From Verticillium longisporum (Eukaryota; Ascomycota; Sordariomycetes; Glomerellales; Plectosphaerellaceae), in assembly GCA_019188255.1 (NCBI GenBank), contig JAETXT010000004.1, positions 5,828,001 to 5,892,000 of the forward strand: a DNA stretch of 64,000 bases, in the 5' to 3' direction. The first letter of the stretch is position 1. Every line of letters begins with the position of its first letter. Shown one piece after another: positions 44,733 to 54,787 of this stretch. The position numbers and the translations under genes were made by a program. The notes below the pieces were generated by a model. The model did no database searches and was not told the DNA's origin. It saw only the letters and a list, made by a program, of their open reading frames with translations.

Positions 44733-45713
44733 ATGTCACTGTTCCGAAGCACACTATCCCGACACCATCTCACCAACAAGAACTTCAGACCGAGTCTTGC
44801 AACCTTGGGCTCTTCACTATTTACACGATCACTAAAGCAAGTCACCTCAAAAATGTCCTCAGATAAGCTCCCCGAGGCAGCCCCGCGCAATCCACACGGC
44901 GACTTCAAAGCCGTCGAGGCCTCGCGCCCAGACTTTGACACGGCAGCCTCCTTCCACTACACCAAGACGCCGGCGCCGGGCTGGCAGTACGGCGAAGGCG
45001 CCAACACGCCCTCGTCAGCCTCGCACGTCGCCATTGACCCGCACGCCGCCGGCCGCCCCGCCGGCTTCAACTACAAGTTCCTCATCTCGGCCATCACGCC
45101 GCGGCCCATCGCCTTCCTGTCGACGCGGGCCAAGGACGGCAGCGAGAACCTCGCGCCCTTTAGCTACTTCAACATGATCAACCACGACCCGCCGCTCTTC
45201 AGCGTCGGCTTCTCCAGCAGCCTCGCGACGCCCAAGGACTCGCTGCGCAACCTCATCGAGACGGAGCGCGTCGTCATCAACATCATCTCCGAGCCCTTTC
45301 TCGAGGCCGCCAACGCCACCTCCATCAACGCCCCGCATGGCGTCTCCGAGTGGCTCGTCGCCGGCCTGACGCCCCTGCGCGACACGGACAACGGCGTCGC
45401 CCGCGTCGGCGAGGCCGTCGTCGCCATCGAGGGCACGCTCGTCTTCACGAAAGAGTGGGACAGCAGGGCGACGCCCGGCAAGAAGTCGGGCACCCTCGCC
45501 ATCATCGAGGGGACCAAGTTCTGGGCGCGCGAGGACGCCGTCAACGAGGAGCGGAACCTCGTCGACGCCGACGTGCTGCGGTCTGTGGGCCGGCTCGGCG
45601 GCATCACGTACAGCCGCACGCTGGAGGCGATCGAGCTGACGAGGCCCGACTTTGACAAGACGCTTGGACAGGAGGGCTATGAGAAGCTCAAGGTCGAGGG
45701 TAAGGGGCAGTGA
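44733..45713 (+). CDS. Flavin-reductase-like FMN-binding split-barrel protein
   Basis: Single exon, 326 residues. The split-barrel FMN-binding fold is recognisable from FKFLISAITPRPIAFLST-like text (NYKFLISAITPRPIAFLSTR at ~110), then NLAPFSYFNMINHDPPLFSV, the typical flavin-binding strands. VINIISEPFLEAANATS, SEWLVAGLTPL and the domain end FWAREDAVNEERNLVDADVL and VGRLGGITYSRTLEA follow. Relatives are described as flavin reductase-like or nitrilotriacetate monooxygenase component B-like proteins; the electron acceptor is unknown. The first ~40 residues are basic with few acids (MSLFRSTLSRHHLTNKNFRP), so mitochondrial targeting is possible. An ATG at 44853 (MSSDKLPEAAP) is an alternative cytosolic start. 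Third-position GC is very high, in contrast to the flanking intergenic DNA. Confidence 0.88.
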   Translation: MSLFRSTLSRHHLTNKNFRPSLATLGSSLFTRSLKQVTSKMSSDKLPEAAPRNPHGDFKAVEASRPDFDTAASFHYTKTPAPGWQYGEGANTPSSASHVAIDPHAAGRPAGFNYKFLISAITPRPIAFLSTRAKDGSENLAPFSYFNMINHDPPLFSVGFSSSLATPKDSLRNLIETERVVINIISEPFLEAANATSINAPHGVSEWLVAGLTPLRDTDNGVARVGEAVVAIEGTLVFTKEWDSRATPGKKSGTLAIIEGTKFWAREDAVNEERNLVDADVLRSVGRLGGITYSRTLEAIELTRPDFDKTLGQEGYEKLKVEGKGQ

Positions 45714-45791
45714 GGCTCTGGGCGCGTGGCGTAGAATAGACTATACCCTTTAGATCAATGCTGGGATGAGGCGGTGTGTATGATTTGGTTC

Positions 45792-45861
45792 TTCAATGTG
45801 CGTGGTTCAGTGTACGTGGTTCAATGTACGTGGTTCAATGTGCGTGGTTCAATGTACGAGG
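45792..45861 (+). repeat. Five tandem 14-bp repeats (TTCAATGTRCGTGG)
   Basis: Five consecutive 14-bp units starting at 45792, 45806, 45820, 45834 and 45848, with only G/A variation. They start about 80 bp after the stop codon of the FMN-binding protein gene, probably within or just past its 3' untranslated region. Confidence 0.9.
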
Positions 45862-47159
45862 TTTACTTTCCAACGTGGACGCAGTCCTCGTCCTTCTCAC
45901 GCTCGGCAGCGTACTTTTCGAACGAGGGCTTAGCAAGAGTAATGAACATCTGTGTCTGTGTCTAGGATTCATGCTATCCAGCTCGGCAGCTAAGTAGTGC
46001 CTTGTGTAGTCCCTCCGCCGTTGCCGAGGCTGATGCGATAGGGCCTCCTGCCTACTGGCGTGTGTTGCAAGCAAAGTTCGTCGCACAGCAGGACTCCACG
46101 GGAGCGGCGGACATGAACCGCGCAATGGCTGAGACCACGCTCCAGCGTAGAATCGATGAGGAGACAAGCCTGATCGCGACAAAGCGCAAGCACGGCACAA
46201 TGGACCTGCTGCGCTGGAGCAGTCCGTCGCGTGACGCAGATGGGAGCCTTGCCGCGTCGTCACCCAGTGCATCGTTGCGTTTGTCTTCTTCCAACTACAT
46301 GTTTCTCCATGTCCGTGTCGGTCACCCTTTTGTTTTCAGTCTTGAATCCTTGAGAACGTCGCGATGGCTGGTTGTATCGTGTTTCTCAACAGGACTATTG
46401 TGCTCATCTGACCCTGGCTCTTGGTGTCTGTGACACTTCTGTCACAAGGTAATGCACCTACGTGCAGACTGATGTAGAAGGCTCGTGACGCTTCTTTTAC
46501 TGTTCTCTCCAACTCTGACGCCTAAGTCCGGCTTCTCCTCTGAGCAACCTGACGTACTGAGATACTACCTCCAGCCTCGAGCCACGACCCCTGCCGTTAT
46601 GAGCCAACGACAGGGACAACCGTCGACCAGCGACGCTGCAGCAGTCGAAGAAGATGAAAGGCAGGGTGGTTGGTGGCATACAGAAGCAAGCCCACCCTCT
46701 CCGGCATTTCGCTGCAATCGCTGACCTGGAGACAGGATTCGACCATGGCATGGCACACAGGCCCAGCAGTATGGGGGCAGCAGTTTGGGGGTAGCAGTAT
46801 GAGGGATGAGGGTCAAACGAGGCCACTCTGAACAGGCAAATGGTGTTCTTTTGTGATTCGACAGCGCGTTCTTATTGCCGTGTACTTGCACAGCGCGCTA
46901 GGTATTTTATGAGAACGATATAGTAATAGGGGCCTCTGGGCCTTTTCATGTACCTAGAGGCCGGTTTGTATATGAGGTCGCCGGACTGGGTTTATTGAGG
47001 AGAGCGTCTAGCCTTCGTCAGCACCGAGACCACCTTCCCATACATAGGTAGCTAGTGATGATGATGATGATGATATATTTAACGCCACTATTAATCCTAT
47101 GTAGGCAAAATGGCGCCCGCACCGCTACGCCGTCCTTTGACCGTCAAGATAGCCATATT

Positions 47160-47880
47160 CCTGTCGTCCGCTAGTTAATGGGATTCATTTCGGGTCATTC
47201 GGGGGGCAGAATGCTCTGCTGGAATGTGATTCGGTTGTTTCGGTTCCTGTGGTGTCAGCGCCTCTAGGTTTGTTGTCCTGGTTGGCTGCTTTTCGCGGAC
47301 CGGGGGGTCCGCGTCTTGCTGGGTGGGTGGGTGTGTTCCTGCTCTGGTCTTGGATTTTAGCTTCAACACTTTTCATGTAGTGCTGAGAGCGCCTTGCCTT
47401 AGCTATACTAATAGCGTTGCTCTCATGAGTTAGTACCTCTGTCCGCCCAGCAATAGTGCTAAGGGGGGAAGCTGTTGGTCGTGGCTGCGAGCCCAGTGAA
47501 ACCATGGCCCTCTCGCCGTCCCCCCTTCTTTTGGGCGATTCAAGGAGCTGCCTAAGTGGAAGGTTACAAAGTCGCTGCTATTGGGTGTTCAGTAGTGGTG
47601 ATAGGTAGCTAGTGTAGGCTGTCAACGATAGAGAGGGAAAGTTCAATTACCCTTGCGGACACTGAACTGACGCGAAGGCTGGCAGGTTGGTTGTTGTCAG
47701 TGCTTGGTTTGGAGCAGAGTGAAGAGGTCTTCCCCACGTGGTCCGCAGGCGATGGATAATAGGTATGGTACATCTGAATTCTGGCTCTCCGCAGCTTGGG
47801 GGGCCCTCCGCGGTCCTTATATACACGTTCTCGTAGTCCTTAGCCCCTGACTAGCCCCCTGTGCCGTGGCTCCGCAGGGG
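47160..47880 (-). mobile_element. Possible degenerate retroelement 5' region
   Basis: Read on the - strand, this stretch has a TATATAAGG box near 47815-47823, then about 300 bp of leader, then a 106-codon frame (47505-47185) beginning MVSLGSQPRPTASPLSTIAG with a basic, Gln/Ser-rich middle. The arrangement resembles the promoter-leader-ORF1 start of a LINE-type element, but there is no reverse transcriptase, terminal repeat or poly(A) tail, and I cannot match the peptide to a family. It may equally be a solitary orphan frame. Confidence 0.25.
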
Positions 47881-48650
47881 TCTCCTGACAGTCGTCAGCA
47901 CGCGGCATGTAGTGCACACACCATGATGAATGTCCAGACGTGGAAAGAACCCAAGGCTGTTGGCGACCGGTCGGTGAAGGGGGAACTTGTTGAAAGGGCC
48001 TGCTTGGAGGCACAAGTTGGCACTACTTGTGTACCTGGCCGAGGATTGTACGCTACGTCAACTCGGAACTATACCCAATCCAACATGCCTACGTCTTTTT
48101 TTCACTAGGGCAGTTCATTAGAGAGAGTGGAAAAGCTTAACCGCCTTTATAGGTATTAGAACTGCTGTGAGGGCTGGCGTAAATATGGTTTTGACTCCAG
48201 GGCCAGGGACAACCTTCAACAAGCGATGAATACTGCGTATTCCTAGTCTTGAGGGTATGATTGGAGTGATCACTAGCACTGGAAGCACCATTTATACAAT
48301 GTCATAGCTGATGCACATGATTTGATTTCTTCAGTAGCAAATATGACCAGCTATCTTGTGATGTGTGCTAACTGATGTAGCTTCAAGCAGGTAACATGAT
48401 GCAGTTTCTTCGGTTTCAAGACATTTGCTTCAACATCTGTCTATGCAATGCAATTCCTCGTGCAAGGTGTGGATGGTCATGATAGAATCCGAAGATCACT
48501 ATAAAACCTCCGCCTCCATGACCATCGCAAGCAATGGACATAGTGGCGGATCAACGACCCCGAAGGGTCGCATCATTTCCACATCAACAAGCAGCAGTTC
48601 TCCACAACCACGAAACAATCTGGATGACGCCTTGCGGCCCATGAGACGTG

Positions 48651-48787
48651 GGTGGTGCCTTTCGGCCCAATGGTGGTGCCTTTCGGCCAAATGGTGTTGC
48701 CTTTCGGCCCAGTGGTGGTGCCTTTCGGCGCAAGCCTTTCGGCGCAAGGGTGGTGCCTTTCGGCCAAATGGTGTTGCCTTTCGGCCC
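48651..48787 (+). repeat. Minisatellite with 18-bp unit (TGGTGCCTTTCGGCCCAA)
   Basis: About seven contiguous or near-contiguous copies of TGGTGCCTTTCGGCCMAA-like units with small changes and one partial-copy rearrangement. Isolated degenerate copies lie at about 48626, 48828, 49069, 49147 and (as TGGTGTTGCCCTCGGGAG) 49619-49655, so the motif has spread into the adjacent gene. Confidence 0.85.
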
Positions 48788-48813
48788 AAGGACAGCGGAT
48801 GCTGTCTTGCGGT

Positions 48814-50463
48814 CTATCGGGTCATGGGTGGTGCCTTGCGGCCTAGAAGTCTGCGTGTTGGAGAGATTTGAGGTTGCGGACGAGGAGGGTTTCGTTTCAT
48901 GTAACGAAGCATTTTCGAACATGCCTCGTCGAGTTTGATCTCTTCTCCAGCCAGATACCTGGCTTTCTGTCGAGCGAGAAGTTCCTTCTTGTCCTCATCT
49001 TGTCGTTCCATCTCAGCCAAGCTCTTGTCAGGAGCGGCGGCAGTGGCGGGTCGGAGGGCGATGGCGATGGTGCCTTGCGGCCCAGAAAGACGAGGGGGCT
49101 CGACGGCCGGAGCGAGACTGGGCTAGGGGCGGGGGCGGGGGCGGGGGGTGGTGCTTTGCGGCTCAGACAGATGCTGGCGGTGTTCATCTCGCATTTGACG
49201 AATTCCATCCACCCGAGCCGCGTATTTTGTAGCAAGACCGGCCTTTTCGAGCTGATACTCCATGTTCGCGTTATTCATCATCGCAAAAGTTGTCTCCAAC
49301 ATCTCGAGGGCATCTTTCTCCTCCTTTCTCGAAGCATTTTGGGCGGCGGCGGCGGAGGAGGAGGAGAGGACGGCGGAGGAGGAGAGGGCGGCGGAGGAGG
49401 AGAGGACGGCGGAGGAGGAGAGGGCGGCGGAGGAGGAGAGGACGGCGGAGGAGGAGAGGGCGGCGGAGGAGGAGAGGGCGGCGGAGGAGGAGAGGGCGGC
49501 GGAGGAGGAGAGGACGGCGGAGGAGGAGAGGGCGGATGGGGAGGGCGAGGATTGTTGAATTTGCTGAGCTTGATGCCGCTCGGCCTCCTTCTCTTCCCGT
49601 GTCTTGATCGGGAGCCTATGGTGTTGCCCTCGGGAGCCTATGGTGTTGCCCTCGGGACTCCTTGAAACAGTCCCAGCCGACGAAGCCATCTTGCGCGGTT
49701 GCTTCCGCCGTTTGTCGTCGCTGCTTGTGGCTGGCAGCCCCCTAAATTGTCTGTCCATGCAGTCTCCTTCGAAGCCCCAGTATCCGATGGCTCCTCGTCG
49801 GGGCAGAAAGCGCCGGGGAATCCAGCTACAGAATGCTCGCGAGGCACCGGGCGAGCAGTCTCGTAAATCCAGGGAGGCCTCGGCGCCGTCCCGCTTGTTG
49901 AAAATCATGTTGAAGCCCTCTTGATATAAGTCGGGCAGGGTCTTGTGAAATGGTTCGATGAGCCTTCCGGCCGTGTGCGGTTCCGGGAGCGGGCCGTCGT
50001 CTTGGGCACAGTATGGCTGCCATTCGGCCCCTTGATGGCGCTTTATCGTCGTGGACCAGGGCCTGACCGTGTACTCGGGCCCGTCTTCGCTCTTGCCACA
50101 TTTGAACATGGTGTAAACTTTTGCGGCCTCGGGCTTGGGATCAGAGGGGTGGCGGCGGGTGCGAGGGGGAGGGGGGTAGAGTCGGCTGGCGAAAGTGGTA
50201 AATGGCGGGTCGCCTCCGATGGGAAAGACGCCCTGGTGATCGAAACGAGGGTAACCCTCATCGGGATATTGGGACCAGACGGGTGTTTCGTCGGCGGCCT
50301 TGTTATTTTCGACGAGGGGTCCTCTAACCTCGTCCTCCCAGTCTTCTTCCTCGAACTCTTGCTTTATATAAGAAAACGACTCAGCCACCTCGTCCGTGAG
50401 GTCCTGCTCGGCTGAGGCCGCCCAGAATTGGCCCATGGCCGCGCTGTTGTTGCTGGCGCTCAT
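48814..50463 (-). CDS. Hypothetical coiled-coil protein with LSSSAA repeats; in-frame TAG at 49123
   Basis: From ATG 50463 the frame runs 446 residues to a TAG at 49125-49123. The same frame then stays open for 102 codons to a TAG at 48816-48814. Regions: acidic N-terminus with YIKQEFEEEDWEDEV; a Pro-rich part; a middle section with a possible fold (TVRPWSTTIKRHQGAEWQPY, PRRGAIGYWGFEGDC); nine LSSSA[A/V] hexapeptide repeats; then a coiled coil (ALEMLETTFAMMNNANMEYQ) followed by Pro/Arg repeats and the first TAG. Beyond it another helical, coding-like stretch follows (SLAEMERQDEDKKELLARQK, AGEEIKLDEACSKMLRYM), so the true C-terminus may lie there. I do not recognise the protein. Either the TAG truncates it, or an intron I could not define or recoding restores the tail. 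The annotated 3' end includes the extension. Confidence 0.55.
49355..49535 (+). repeat. 18-bp coding minisatellite (LSSSA[A/V] hexapeptide)
   Basis: About nine and a half 18-bp units (on this strand GGAGGAGGAGAGGRCGGC). They encode Leu-Ser-Ser-Ser-Ala-Ala/Val on the - strand. The period is divisible by three, so copy-number change would not shift the frame. Confidence 0.9.
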
Positions 50464-52126
50464 CTGTCATCTGTGTCAGCCATCTAGCACCTGACATTGC
50501 AGACAGTGACCTACTGTGACGGCGTTGGCGATGGCGGTGGTGTTGCTGTTGCTGTTGCTGTTGCTGATGGTGATGATGATTATGGTGGTGGTAGTGGTGA
50601 TGGTTATGGGTTGAATTTTCAGGGCACATAAGAAAGTGGGAGGCTAGAGAAAATAATTAACCCTAGCTGGATGCCTGGAGTCACAAGACCTGGGCAGACC
50701 GAAGTCGAGGAAGGAACGAGAATGCGAGGAAGGAGCAGAAATACATGATAAAAGAGACACGTGACCGCGAGTACTGTCATGACGCTTTTGAATTCAAGTC
50801 TGAAGACTTACTGGGCTTTCGTCACCAGCAACATTCTGGGATCTATATCGCTGATGGCATGACTATGGATTTTCTGAGAGGACGCGAGCAGACCTTGGGT
50901 CTGCTCCAACATGGCCACTTGTTGAGCTGAGTATACACAGCTGAACATCTCAACATAATGATTGATGATCCCTCAAGTTGCAAGTATGCAAAAGACCATA
51001 GCTCAATCTGGATATGTTCTACCTACCTAGGCATAACGTGACAACATGCTGGAGGCAGACTGACTGTTGATCAAGACGAGGCCACTGTCGCCAAGTGGCT
51101 AACAGTCTCGACGATTTCCAACTCATAATGTATAGAAGTAAGAAAGTAAAGATGTTTGTGGATTATATCAACACCAACAACTTCACTCATCCTCGTGAGG
51201 AGCTCCTCAAGGTAGCTCGGGTTATCTTCTCATAGCTTGAGTCATCAAGCTATGTCTGTGCTGGAAGGCAACATTCTACCATCTTGCCGTGCAGCCTACC
51301 ATTGATGTGAGACTTTGAGAGGAGTTGTATAAGAAACATATTTTAGCCCTGTTTATAGATTGCCGTGTCATTCTATGAACCACTACGTTATGTTATCGAG
51401 GCATGGTATCATTACCAGTAGGCATGTATGGCTGGGGCAGGTCGGATCCAGAGAATCTACATACCAGATGTTGCCATCAATGAGCATCAACGATAATTGC
51501 AATGAGCAATAACAGTGCTGAAGTTGTCTGCATAATCATGTTTATAATCATGCTCAGCAACATGTTAAGAGATGCTGTGTCTTGAGAGCTATGTTAGGTG
51601 AAATGTGCTTGGCCATCAGTACCGCAAAATTTGAATGTCCCATAACATTCTCATTGTGGAAGATAATGATGAGGTGGTAAATCAACCGGCCAGGCATTGT
51701 GGGTGCGATCAATCATCTCTTGGAATAGACAGTGAGCATCATCCTGACTGTGCCATGACATTGTGGTGACCCAAGTGCGAGACGTTTGCGAGGAAGCTAA
51801 GACTTGAATGTGGCTTACATAAGCTCGATGCTGGTAAAGCATGAAAGCTTACGTGACATCGTGTCGCCTCGCCTCAAGGTGTGATCTTGAAATGCAGTAA
51901 GTTCAAGCCAAGGAACAACCTTTGTGAGATGGCCCCAAGGCTTGGCTGACCCCAACTAACTGTGCACTCGCGCTGGCACGGGCCATGGTAACCTGAGTTT
52001 GTGTCACCTTGTGGGGCTTGGGGTCATCCGATCTACCCCAGTCGGCACAGCTGCCGATCCCTGCATACCGCAGAAGACCATATATACCTCATTTGGAGCC
52101 CTGCTTTCAACAATTACCAGGTTCCG
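50464..52126. other. Intergenic region, AT-richer
   Basis: Upstream of the coiled-coil gene (-). A GTT/GCT triplet array and (ATG)/(GGT) triplets occupy about 50521-50605 and would lie in the leader. The rest is AT-richer, with many stops on both strands and no recognisable gene. Confidence 0.5.
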
Positions 52127-52198
52127 GGCCTGGTGGCGAAATGGAATCGCGCTAGATTTCGGCTCTAGCGATTGCGGGTTCGAGTCCCGTCCAGGTCT
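52127..52198 (+). tRNA. tRNA-Arg (anticodon TCG)
   Basis: A complete cloverleaf folds: acceptor GGCCTGG with CCAGGTC (one G-T pair), D stem GCGA/TCGC with loop AATGGAA, anticodon stem CTAGA/TCTAG with loop TTTCGGC, and T stem GCGGG/CCCGT with loop TTCGAGT. The anticodon TCG is at 52159-52161 and reads CGA/CGG arginine codons. There is no intron. The internal promoter boxes are intact (B box GGTTCGAGTCC), and a TTTT tract follows at about 52206-52209 as a polymerase III terminator. Confidence 0.93.
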
Positions 52199-52933
52199 AA
52201 CTGTTCTTTTGAGGTTTCTCGCGATGGTCGAGCCTCAGCACGTTTTTTTGTCCACACAACTCAAATGACGTCACATTTTAATGCTGAAATGTGTGCCGCA
52301 TGCACACAGAGCGTGGCTTTCTAGCTGGCTGAGTTATTCGAGTGTTGCAAGAGTGGTTGTTGCTGAGTTCCCGTCGGTGATCGATGCGATTTGCCTCACG
52401 TCAGATGAGGGTCAGAAATGTGTGACTGCCGTGACGATATTTGGTTCCTGTGGACACAAGAGCTCCTGCAAACCGTGGAAAGAGGCACAGATGCTTCTGA
52501 CTGTCTCAGTTGGAGTGGGCAAAACTCATGGACTACATCACTTCGCTCGCGAGACGCATAACCACATGATATCATCACCTGAAAGTGAAGGCAGCGAGCA
52601 TGGCCAGCATCCACCGGTTTAAACTTGGAGAAACACTGCAGCAGATCTCCGACTGGCCCTGGCCAAGTGCCGGACCAGGTCCTCAAGCATGGCCTCACTC
52701 GATGCAGCTTACCATGACCACTTGATAATACTCAGCATGTTCACTCACAGACTCAAGCTTTCTCAACGCTTTTCAATTTTTTCCTTCTCCTCCCCTTTCT
52801 CCCATTTCTACAGCACGAGACCTGCTCATGAATACCGAGAACGGCTCTAACTCAAGGTCGAAGTCAGCCAGCAGCTACAAGCTCACACACCAAGCATAAC
52901 AACACTCGATCAACCACAACAAGCCAAGACGCC
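52199..52933. other. Intergenic region downstream of tRNA
   Basis: Between the tRNA and the 3' end of the next gene (-). The last 200 bases are CT-rich. No feature is seen. Confidence 0.5.
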
Positions 52934-54787
52934 TCACCTTCCACCCCGCGTCAACCCCCCGAGCCCCCCAGTCCGACGACCACTACCGCCGACCGTCGAG
53001 ATGGAGTCCCCCGGCCGCACCTCATCATGATGCCGGATGAACATCTCAAACACGGTCCCCTCGGTCGCCTCGCTCACCTCCGACACGGTCCTCCGCCGCG
53101 ACGCAGGAGGGGGAGGAAAGTGGTTCCGGCGACTGGCAAACTCGTCCCCGGCCGAGGAGCCCCTCCTCCTCGTCCTCGCCGGCGGCTCCATTTCCTGCCC
53201 CCTCGGGACGCCGGTGCCGGTCGAGTAGACGCTGCTCGACGCATACGGCGCGGGCGACACGCCCGTCTGGAGACGCACCTGCTCGAGCTGGCGGCGCAGC
53301 ACGGAAATGTCGTCGCGGCCCGCGCGCGGAGCGGCATCCGGAGCGACAGCGTCGCGCGTGAGGCCCGCGACGGTCGAGACGCGGCTGCGTTCCGTGCGCA
53401 CCGTGACGTCCGTCCACTCGGTCGGCGCACGGCGGGACGCTGCCGATGCCGCGCCTCCCGAAACGGGGCCTGTCGAAACGGCGACGTTCGCCGCGAGGGC
53501 GCTCTGGAAGGCCGGGTGGATCGCGTTGGAGGGTGAGCTGGCGCGGGGTTGGCCCCAGCCGGCGCGGGCGCCTGGGTTGTTGTCCGAGGCGAAGTAGTAG
53601 CTTCCAACCTGGCTGGCCCATCCGGGGCCGGCTTCGTCTTCGTCGCGGTCGTCTTCGTCATCGTGCTCGTCGTCTGCGCGTAGGTGCGCGCGCTCGGCGA
53701 ACGGGTTGCCCACGGGCGTCATGGGCGTCGGGGGCTCGACGTCGTGGCTGACCTGCGACCTGCGATGATCCTGCACGAACCAGTCCGGCTCGGAAGTCCT
53801 CGACGTCACGACAGACATGGGCGGGGTGCTCAACTCACCTGATTCGTAGCCGTGCCGGGCGCCGGTCATGTGCGCCTCCGGAAAAGGGGGCACGTCACCG
53901 GTGCACGTGAGCCCCGTCCTCGCCGTGTCCGACGGCCTCGGGGGCCGTGGCATCGAGTACCCTTCGGACGTCGTCTCGTCCTCTCGTCGACTCTTGCTGC
54001 CGCCGCCCTGTTCAGGCCGTCGCCCCTCGCGTCTCGCACGCCTCCTCTTCTCGCGGCGGCGGCGGCCCATCTCGCGACGAATCTGCCTCAACTGGTCCGA
54101 GAGCGCCTGGCTCTCGGCAAAGACGGCGCGCGCGTCGTCGCCGAACCACTCGATCCAGGCGTCGACGAAGCGCAAGAAGGCCGGCTCGTAGCCCCGTTTC
54201 GAGCGCGCCAGCATGTTGGCGCGCAGGTCGACGAGCAGCTGCGCCCTTGCGCCGACGACGGCCAACATGCAGGCTTCGCAGCCCGACCTGAGCGGCCGCA
54301 GCACGTCGGGCCGGAACCCGAACCGGGCCGCAAAGTCCGCGGGCGCGATCCACAGGCCGGCGATCGAGGTCATGCGGTACACAAAGTCCTGGACGTCCTG
54401 CGCCGGGGGGATGCCGTCGAAGCCCTTGTGCCTGCGGATGCGGTCCGACCGAATGCCGCACTCCGAGGCGAGCAGCAGAAAGAGGCTGCGCATGCGCCAG
54501 GGGTGGAGCTCCTTGTGCGCCTGGCACAGGACGGCGGCGTCGGGGACGAAGGGGAGCGAGTGCTTCTCCGACATTTTCATGAGCCCTCGCTTGAGGAGCT
54601 TGATGGGGTTGGCGCCCTCGACAGGCGGACGCCGGCAGGTCTGGGGGAGGTTTGCGATGGCTTCGCTCTGGCTGGCCTGCCAGCCGGCCGTCGGCCGAAC
54701 AAGCCCATGTTGAGGAGGGAGCGTGAGTATGGCAGTCAGCTTCTGCACCGCGCGGGTGGGAAAGTCTTCGATGTGGTGGTCAGTCAT
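52934..54787 (-). CDS. Fungal hypothetical protein
   Basis: Single exon, 617 residues, very GC-rich at third positions like other expressed genes here. The N-terminal ~260 residues look globular: IEDFPTRAVQKLTAILTLPP, PWRMRSLFLLLASECGI, VQDFVYRMTSIAGLWIAP and RSGCEACMLAVVGARAQLLV (paired cysteines), then RFVDAWIEWFGDDARAVFAE. A highly basic helix follows (RREMGRRRREKRRRARREG), a likely nuclear-localisation or nucleic-acid-binding segment. The remaining ~350 residues are Pro/Ser/Asp-rich and disordered, with acidic DDEHDDEDDRDEDE, and end LGGLTRGGR. I recognise the layout of a filamentous-fungal conserved hypothetical family but no characterised domain. Function unknown. Confidence 0.75.
   Translation of the reverse strand: MTDHHIEDFPTRAVQKLTAILTLPPQHGLVRPTAGWQASQSEAIANLPQTCRRPPVEGANPIKLLKRGLMKMSEKHSLPFVPDAAVLCQAHKELHPWRMRSLFLLLASECGIRSDRIRRHKGFDGIPPAQDVQDFVYRMTSIAGLWIAPADFAARFGFRPDVLRPLRSGCEACMLAVVGARAQLLVDLRANMLARSKRGYEPAFLRFVDAWIEWFGDDARAVFAESQALSDQLRQIRREMGRRRREKRRRARREGRRPEQGGGSKSRREDETTSEGYSMPRPPRPSDTARTGLTCTGDVPPFPEAHMTGARHGYESGELSTPPMSVVTSRTSEPDWFVQDHRRSQVSHDVEPPTPMTPVGNPFAERAHLRADDEHDDEDDRDEDEAGPGWASQVGSYYFASDNNPGARAGWGQPRASSPSNAIHPAFQSALAANVAVSTGPVSGGAASAASRRAPTEWTDVTVRTERSRVSTVAGLTRDAVAPDAAPRAGRDDISVLRRQLEQVRLQTGVSPAPYASSSVYSTGTGVPRGQEMEPPARTRRRGSSAGDEFASRRNHFPPPPASRRRTVSEVSEATEGTVFEMFIRHHDEVRPGDSISTVGGSGRRTGGLGGLTRGGR

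Larger units (their letters stand above)
45862..48813. other. Repeat-bearing intergenic region without a supportable gene
   Basis: Almost 3 kb of AT-richer sequence. It includes a degenerate GGGGGCAGCAGT-like repeat near 46764-46800, (TGA)n at 47056-47073, the possible element remnant at 47160-47880, and the minisatellite at 48651-48787. No open frame here shows domain content. Confidence 0.5.

Noticed and set aside
50464..50629. His/Gln-rich frame upstream of the coiled-coil gene as a first exon
   Set aside because: No donor/acceptor pair joins it in frame with the ATG at 50463. It is triplet-repeat DNA in the probable leader.
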